This document shows positions 60,262 to 64,000 of a stretch of 64,000 bases of DNA, in pieces. The notes under the pieces were generated by a model that was not told the origin of the DNA, searched no databases, and saw only the letters and a program-made list of their open reading frames with translations. The stretch comes from Acinetobacter baumannii (GTDB taxonomy: Bacteria > Pseudomonadota > Gammaproteobacteria > Pseudomonadales > Moraxellaceae): contig NZ_CP046654.1 in NCBI RefSeq assembly GCF_009759685.1, positions 62,001 to 126,000 of the forward strand. The letters are read 5' to 3'. A program made the translations under genes and the position numbers. Within the stretch, counting starts at the first letter, position 1, and every line of letters begins with the position of its first letter.

Positions 60262-60477
60262 ATGGACAATTCAAAACTACCAATCAACCAGATTATTGCT
60301 CGCATCAATGATGCTGCGAAACATGGTGAAGCTTTGGTGCTAACAGCCGAAGAAGTAAAGATTCTTTCTAAAGACATTGGCGATAAGGTCTTTATTCCTG
60401 TGCTTACTAATGAGCAGGTCGTGCAGTTGGTAAAAGAAGGAAAGCTTGAGCAAAAGATTAATAAAACCAAAGATTAA
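60262..60477 (+). CDS. Small hypothetical protein after CI
   Basis: A 71-residue protein (MDNSKLPINQIIARINDAAK, then LVLTAEEVKILSKDIGDKVF), helical and of mixed charge, 20 bases after CI and probably on the same transcript. No family recognised; a lysogen-expressed modulator is possible from position only. Confidence 0.5.
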   Translation: MDNSKLPINQIIARINDAAKHGEALVLTAEEVKILSKDIGDKVFIPVLTNEQVVQLVKEGKLEQKINKTKD

Positions 60478-60595
60478 TAAACTGTGAACCCGGTACAGTC
60501 ATTGGATAAGGTGAAGGCAGACATTACGCTGCTTTGTGGGGTTTTGGATTGGGAATTAATTGGGCTAAATTCAGCAAGTGCTAAAATAAATCTAG

Positions 60596-60601
60596 TATAA
60601 T
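60596..60601 (+). promoter_or_regulatory. Perfect -10 box upstream of the ImmA-like gene
   Basis: TATAAT lies 33 bases before the ATG at 60634 and is flanked by CTAG on both sides (CTAG-TATAATG-CTAG), a small dyad that could serve autorepression. No good -35 box is seen at 17 bases, so activity may need an activator or be weak. Confidence 0.4.
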
Positions 60602-60633
60602 GCTAGGTATCTACAAGAGGCTTTTAAAGACTG

Positions 60634-61755
60634 ATGGTTATTGAATTGGTTAAACACTCACCAAATGCGCTAAGGCGCTATATGACTGACATGAATGTGT
60701 CAGCGAGTGCACTCGCCAATTTAACTAAGATATCTCAAAGCAAAATTAATAAGGCCTTGGATGAAGTTGAAGTATTTAAGCTGAGCCAATTAGAAACTAT
60801 TTCAAAAGTTTTATTTGTGCCAACAGTGTATCTAACAACTGATAATTTTATCTATGAGCGTAATACGCCTGAAATAATAGAATTTAGAAATCATATAGAT
60901 ATCCCAGAAGATAGATATAAAGAAAATGCTTTAGTGCAGGAATTTTGCCAAGTTAGAGATAACTTTATATCTATATTAAGTTCTCTGAATGAAGAGCCTA
61001 AAGCTTTCGATTTGAAGCTTAGCGGAACTAATGCAGAAGAAGATGCTCAAGCAATAATTGACTATTTTGGTTTTTACACACACAGCAAAAAAATCAAGAA
61101 TTCAGATGATTACTTTAATGCTTGGAGAGACATTGTAGAGCTCATGGATGTAGTAGTTATAGATAGAGGGCGTGATAAATTTGGCTCGGATGGTATGTGT
61201 TTGTATTTTGATGCGGTACCCATTATTGCCATTTTTAGCTCAGGACAATCTCAATCTAGAAAGCTATTTACTTTAGTTCATGAAATTGTCCATTTAGGAT
61301 TAGGTAGTAGTGTCTTTGATGGGCGATTACTAGAATCTGACAATAGTCTTGAAAAATATTGTGATCAAGTTACAGGGTATGTTTTAGCCCCAAAAAATAT
61401 TGTGGCTGATTGCTTTAATGAAAATTTAACCATCGAAGAGAATGTTATTCTTATTCGAAAACAAACAAAAGCAAGCAAGGCAGCTATTGCCATTCAGTTA
61501 AAAATACTTGGATTAATAAATCAAGATCAGCTTGCTGATTATTTAGATTACATCAAACCCAAAGAAAATGGTGGGGGGTTCGGTTCTAAGAAGGAAAATA
61601 TGGTCTTAAAGTATTTTGGCTACAACTTTGTTGAAAAAGTTATGAGTGCAATGTGGCAAGAGCGCATATCATCCAATACCGCCAAAAATATTCTTGGATT
61701 CAATAAGACATCAAAACCGTCAGCCTTTAAAGAATTGCAGCAAAAGGTCTTCTAA
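60634..61755 (+). CDS. XRE-ImmA/IrrE-type metallopeptidase protein
   Basis: A 373-residue protein with an N-terminal helix-turn-helix (YMTDMNVSASALANLTKISQ, residues 17-36) and a central Gluzincin domain with HEIVH at residues 216-220 (LFTLVHEIVHLGLGSSVFD) and a downstream DQVTGYVLAP with the third ligand region. ImmA-type proteases cleave phage repressors or act as the antitoxin half of two-gene modules. Two bases separate it from the PIN-like gene, so the pair should be one operon. It is expressed away from the lytic operons. Confidence 0.85.
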   Translation: MVIELVKHSPNALRRYMTDMNVSASALANLTKISQSKINKALDEVEVFKLSQLETISKVLFVPTVYLTTDNFIYERNTPEIIEFRNHIDIPEDRYKENALVQEFCQVRDNFISILSSLNEEPKAFDLKLSGTNAEEDAQAIIDYFGFYTHSKKIKNSDDYFNAWRDIVELMDVVVIDRGRDKFGSDGMCLYFDAVPIIAIFSSGQSQSRKLFTLVHEIVHLGLGSSVFDGRLLESDNSLEKYCDQVTGYVLAPKNIVADCFNENLTIEENVILIRKQTKASKAAIAIQLKILGLINQDQLADYLDYIKPKENGGGFGSKKENMVLKYFGYNFVEKVMSAMWQERISSNTAKNILGFNKTSKPSAFKELQQKVF

Positions 61756-61757
61756 TA

Positions 61758-62291
61758 ATGATTAAAATTAGCTTAGATACAAATGCTGTATTAGACTTTT
61801 GTTACAGAAATTATCCAGAACAAATATTTAAGGAAATATGGAGTTCTTTAGAAAGCTCCAGACTAGCCAACCAAGTTAAGTTTTATATGTGTGAAGCTGT
61901 TTTGCATGAAATTGAACAAAAGATTGCAGACTATGAGTATGATGAATCAATATTTCATGCCTTTCTTGATCGTTTCTGCGTTCATCAAATCAAGCCAAAT
62001 GAACACGGAGCATCAATCCTTGGTTTAAAACAAGAGTTATTAAAATATAATGCATCAAAAAATTCACACCACGTAACAAAAGATAATTACGCTGATCTTG
62101 ATGTTGTTAGTTTGGCTCATCATTATGGTTCAGATGCTTGTGTTATAACGTGCGAGCAAAGAAATCCTTTTTTAAACTGGGATGCTAAATCACAAGGCCA
62201 CAACATGAAAGTTCCCAATATTTGTGAAAAACTAAATATTGAATGTGGTAACTGGTCTTATTTATTTTCAAAACTTGGATTTTTGTTTTAA
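61758..62291 (+). CDS. DUF4411 PIN-like protein (putative toxin)
   Basis: A 177-residue protein of the DUF4411/PIN type. Acidic residues typical of the metal centre are visible: D7 in KISLDTNAVLDF, E in MCEAVLHEIEQK near residue 50, D in NYADLDVVSLAHHYG near 113, and the late DACVITCEQRN near 132. PIN proteins are RNases in many toxin-antitoxin pairs, and DUF4411 genes are often found next to XRE-ImmA genes. Toxicity here is inferred from that pairing. A terminator follows the stop. Confidence 0.8.
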   Translation: MIKISLDTNAVLDFCYRNYPEQIFKEIWSSLESSRLANQVKFYMCEAVLHEIEQKIADYEYDESIFHAFLDRFCVHQIKPNEHGASILGLKQELLKYNASKNSHHVTKDNYADLDVVSLAHHYGSDACVITCEQRNPFLNWDAKSQGHNMKVPNICEKLNIECGNWSYLFSKLGFLF

Positions 62292-62311
62292 TTATTTTTA
62301 TATTTCCCCAT

Positions 62312-62340
62312 CCAACCCACCACCACGGTGGGTTTTCTTT
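62312..62340 (+). terminator. Terminator after the ImmA-DUF4411 pair
   Basis: AACCCACC (62314-62321) pairs with GGTGGGTT (62327-62334) around ACCAC, followed by TTCTTTT. Confidence 0.8.
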
Positions 62341-62360
62341 TGTCTATTAAAGCATAAAAA

Positions 62361-62422
62361 ATCGGATTTTCTATAAAAATATCGGATTACCTATTGACTA
62401 ATAATATCGGAAATGCGATATT
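62361..62422 (+). promoter_or_regulatory. OL-like region: rightward early promoter with repressor operators
   Basis: TTGACT (62394-62399), 17 bases, GATATT (62417-62422) forms the promoter. ATCGGA at 62361-62366 and TATCGGA at 62380-62386 and 62405-62411 repeat the operator heptamer of the Cro promoter, one of them in the spacer. This would be the second repressor-controlled promoter, equivalent to lambda PL. Confidence 0.7.
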
Positions 62423-62431
62423 TATCTCACA

Positions 62432-62490
62432 GACAACAAAAAAGTCCCAGACATTCGACCGACGGGACTTTTACTCAATGAGTGAGAAGA
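62432..62490. other. C4-like hairpin element (copy 2) in the rightward early leader
   Basis: ACATTCGACCG, GTCCC...GGGAC stem, and ACTCAATGAGTGAGAAG repeat the element at 37366-37420 with about four of five bases identical. It lies between the rightward early promoter and its first gene. On the minus strand it ends in six Ts and would be a terminator; on the plus strand it is a leader hairpin followed by TTTT. Confidence 0.5.
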
Positions 62491-62493
62491 TTA

Positions 62494-62933
62494 TGACACA
62501 GAAATTCGAAATTAAAAATCGCTTCACAGAAGAAGTCCTTTTTACCTGTGATGTTCCTGAAGGTATGGAATCAGGAATGATTGCTCGTCATGTATTAGAA
62601 AGTGCGATTGCTGCCGGTGCCGACCTTAGCTGTGCCAACCTTCGCGGTGCCAACCTTCGCGATGCCAACCTTCGCGGTGCCGACCTTTTTGGTGCCAAAG
62701 CTGCCCCGCTCATTGTTTACGGATTGCGCTGGAATGTGATTATTAGTGGCTTGGGGAAAATGCGAATTGGCTGCCAAGAACACAGTGTTGAAGATTGGAA
62801 ATCATTTGATGATGCGCGTATCACGCGCATGGATAGCGAAGCGCTTGAATTTTGGAATCAACACAAATCAATGCTTTTGAATATGTGTGATAGCTACGTT
62901 CATCCAGTTCAGGAGGAATCTAGCAATGACTGA
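62494..62933 (+). CDS. Pentapeptide-repeat protein
   Basis: From the ATG at 62494 this is a 145-residue protein. Residues about 42-68 are five pentapeptide repeats of A-(N/D)-L-x-x (ADLSC, ANLRG, ANLRD, ANLRG, ADLFG), too few for a full Qnr-like helix. The rest (RWNVIISGLGKMRIGCQEHS) is a conserved phage sequence of unknown role. An ATG five codons earlier (62479) is in frame but within the C4-like element. It is the first gene of the rightward early operon. Confidence 0.7.
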
Positions 62934-63111
62934 GAATAAATATTCAATCAAGCAAGCGTTTGTTGATGGTACGTCAGGATTCTTATTGTTCTGGGTAGTT
63001 TTCTTTTTAGCTGTAGGTTTTTTACGTAGCTGTGCCGACGAACAAGCAGCAAACGAACTCAAAGCAAAACAGAACATGTATGTGCGTGTGCAAGTGGAAG
63101 GAGCTAACTAA
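62926..63111 (+). CDS. Small single-helix membrane protein
   Basis: The ATG at 62926 overlaps the upstream stop by 8 bases and follows AGGAGGA, a strong ribosome site. The 61-residue product has one membrane helix (GFLLFWVVFFLAVGFLRSC) and a charged C-terminal tail (DEQAANELKAKQNMYVRVQV). No family recognised. Confidence 0.6.
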   Translation: MTENKYSIKQAFVDGTSGFLLFWVVFFLAVGFLRSCADEQAANELKAKQNMYVRVQVEGAN

Positions 63112-63302
63112 TGAACTCAAAAGCATTATGCCTCCAGGCAAACCCGAACCTTTATTGTAAGCCTATTGGTGCTGGCATGTTCCAGTTTTACCAAATCTTT
63201 GAAGGCCAATATTTCTTTGCTAACTCAGCTAATACTGAAAAAGCAGCATGGGATTTAGCACTTAAGAAGTTGGAAGAAGACAAGGAGCCCTCTCATGGAT
63301 AA
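63111..63302 (+). CDS. Small hypothetical protein
   Basis: A 63-residue protein (MNSKALCLQANPNLYCKPIG, then FANSANTEKAAWDLALKKLE), alpha/beta in pattern, overlapping the upstream stop by one base and the next gene by 8 bases. No family recognised; a recurring small gene of early phage operons. Confidence 0.55.
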   Translation: MNSKALCLQANPNLYCKPIGAGMFQFYQIFEGQYFFANSANTEKAAWDLALKKLEEDKEPSHG

Positions 63303-64000
63303 CTACAAAATCAAAGTTAAAGATGAAGCTAGCGCAGATGAAGCAAGGGATCTATTTAAAAAGATTGGTTACCAGCCTGATAACTCTTCATATGAACCAT
63401 ATGTGGGATGGGTTGCAGTTTTTGAAGATGGTAGCGGAAGTTTCTACCGCCACAATATGAATTTGGATGAGTGCGTAGAAATTACTATAGCTCAACTCCG
63501 CGACCTTGTCGTGTTGAAGCGTAATGATGTGAGAGATGCGACACATCGCGACAAGCTGGATGAATCAATCTATTTAACTAGCGATAAGGTCATTTATTAC
63601 TGGTGTGGAGAATGGTGTAAATCAGCAATTAATAAATCAAATGACTATGAAGATTATATTGCGAATAGCCTGACGCCTATTACTCAACCCCAAGACCCAG
63701 CCTTGATTAGCGGTGCGGAGGCAAAGCTTGCGTGGGCTAATGGAGTTGATATTCAAATCAAGAATGTAAATTGTGTCAACTGGTATGACTTAGATGAGAG
63801 CAAATACAATCTTGATATTTTTGATAATGTTCGTGTTGATTTCCGCCTCAAACCTCAAACCATCAAGCTTGAACTTGAGCTACCGAAGCCTTTTGAGCCA
63901 GAAGTTGGTCAAGAAGTTTGGTTTATTGATGACAATAGCAAATGTGGCTACTCGCGATCTGCTGAATATGGGAGTGACATTTACTCTTACTTTGGTTGGT
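63295..64000 (+). CDS. Hypothetical phage protein, open at the window end
   Basis: The ATG at 63295 overlaps the previous stop by 8 bases and the frame runs without a stop to 64000 (235 codons). It begins MDNYKIKVKDEASADEARDL and contains the segments GYQPDNSSYEPYVGWVAVFE, ISGAEAKLAWANGVDIQIKN and KLELELPKPFEPEVGQEVWF. The last of these resembles a segment that recurs in phage proteins of unknown function. The C-terminus lies outside the window. Confidence 0.65.
   Translation, partial: MDNYKIKVKDEASADEARDLFKKIGYQPDNSSYEPYVGWVAVFEDGSGSFYRHNMNLDECVEITIAQLRDLVVLKRNDVRDATHRDKLDESIYLTSDKVIYYWCGEWCKSAINKSNDYEDYIANSLTPITQPQDPALISGAEAKLAWANGVDIQIKNVNCVNWYDLDESKYNLDIFDNVRVDFRLKPQTIKLELELPKPFEPEVGQEVWFIDDNSKCGYSRSAEYGSDIYSYFGW

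Noticed and set aside
62394-62493. Longer pentapeptide protein starting at 62394
   Set aside because: That start is the -35 box of the early promoter, so no transcript would include it.
62617-62700. 15-base tandem DNA repeats as a possible regulatory array
   Set aside because: They exactly encode pentapeptide repeats, which explains the period.
22513-64000. Insertion sequences, transposases and CRISPR-cas genes
   Set aside because: I looked for them in the prophage and chromosomal parts and found none.

Overview
The window reads as Acinetobacter chromosome, most likely A. baumannii or a close relative of the A. calcoaceticus-baumannii complex. The support is low GC, a SMR pump matching AbeS, and a LysR regulator divergent from an RND operon whose subunit lengths and order (406/1059/483 aa) match AdeL-AdeFGH. 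Bases 1-22589 are chromosomal; from the 3' end of a tRNA-Arg(CCG) gene at 22513-22589 to the window end at 64000 lies one large lambda-like (siphovirus-type) prophage whose far end, presumably with the integrase, is outside the window.

Chromosomal part: the end of a DUF4010 membrane protein; trmO; fpr; a PhzF-like enzyme divergent from a MocR-type regulator; trhP with a YfhL-type ferredoxin; abeS; a four-gene polar amino-acid ABC importer (hisJ-hisQ-hisM-hisP order, leftward); adeL / adeFGH; glyA; a secreted lipase-like lipoprotein; an ExoX-like nuclease; an unknown protein; tRNA-Arg.

Prophage, in transcription order. The immunity region has a CI-like S24 repressor (59567, +) divergent from Cro (59465, -) and a CII-like activator. 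Leftward early genes follow: an O-like initiator carrying internal iterons, a DnaB helicase, many small ORFs and a VRR-NUC nuclease. Next come a candidate Q, a late promoter with a terminator just downstream, and two tRNA-Ser genes. NinB, an HNH-type protein and a metallopeptidase-like protein precede the late genes: terminase, portal, Mu-F-like head protein, scaffold-like protein, P22-family coat, connectors, fibre genes, tail tube, a G/GT tail-assembly chaperone with a lambda-type slippery heptamer, tape measure with a tail-lysozyme domain, M/L/K/J-like tail-tip genes, holin and endolysin. Rightward from CI are a small ORF, an ImmA-type metallopeptidase with a DUF4411 PIN-like partner, and a second early promoter carrying the same operator heptamer as the Cro promoter (an OL/OR-like arrangement) that drives a pentapeptide-repeat protein and small genes.

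Two accessory cassettes are inserted in the late operon. One, between tape measure and tail tip, holds a HEPN protein and an unknown AT-rich partner and is the best candidate for an undescribed system. The other, between the tail chaperone and the tape measure, is laid out like P22 immI: divergent Arc/Mnt-like genes sharing three operators, an AntA antirepressor, and a DUF4468-like lipoprotein downstream. A C4-like hairpin element beside it recurs in the leader of the rightward early operon, and a third structured leader precedes a GIY-YIG-like gene. Assignments rest on motif recognition and gene order; no database search was possible.
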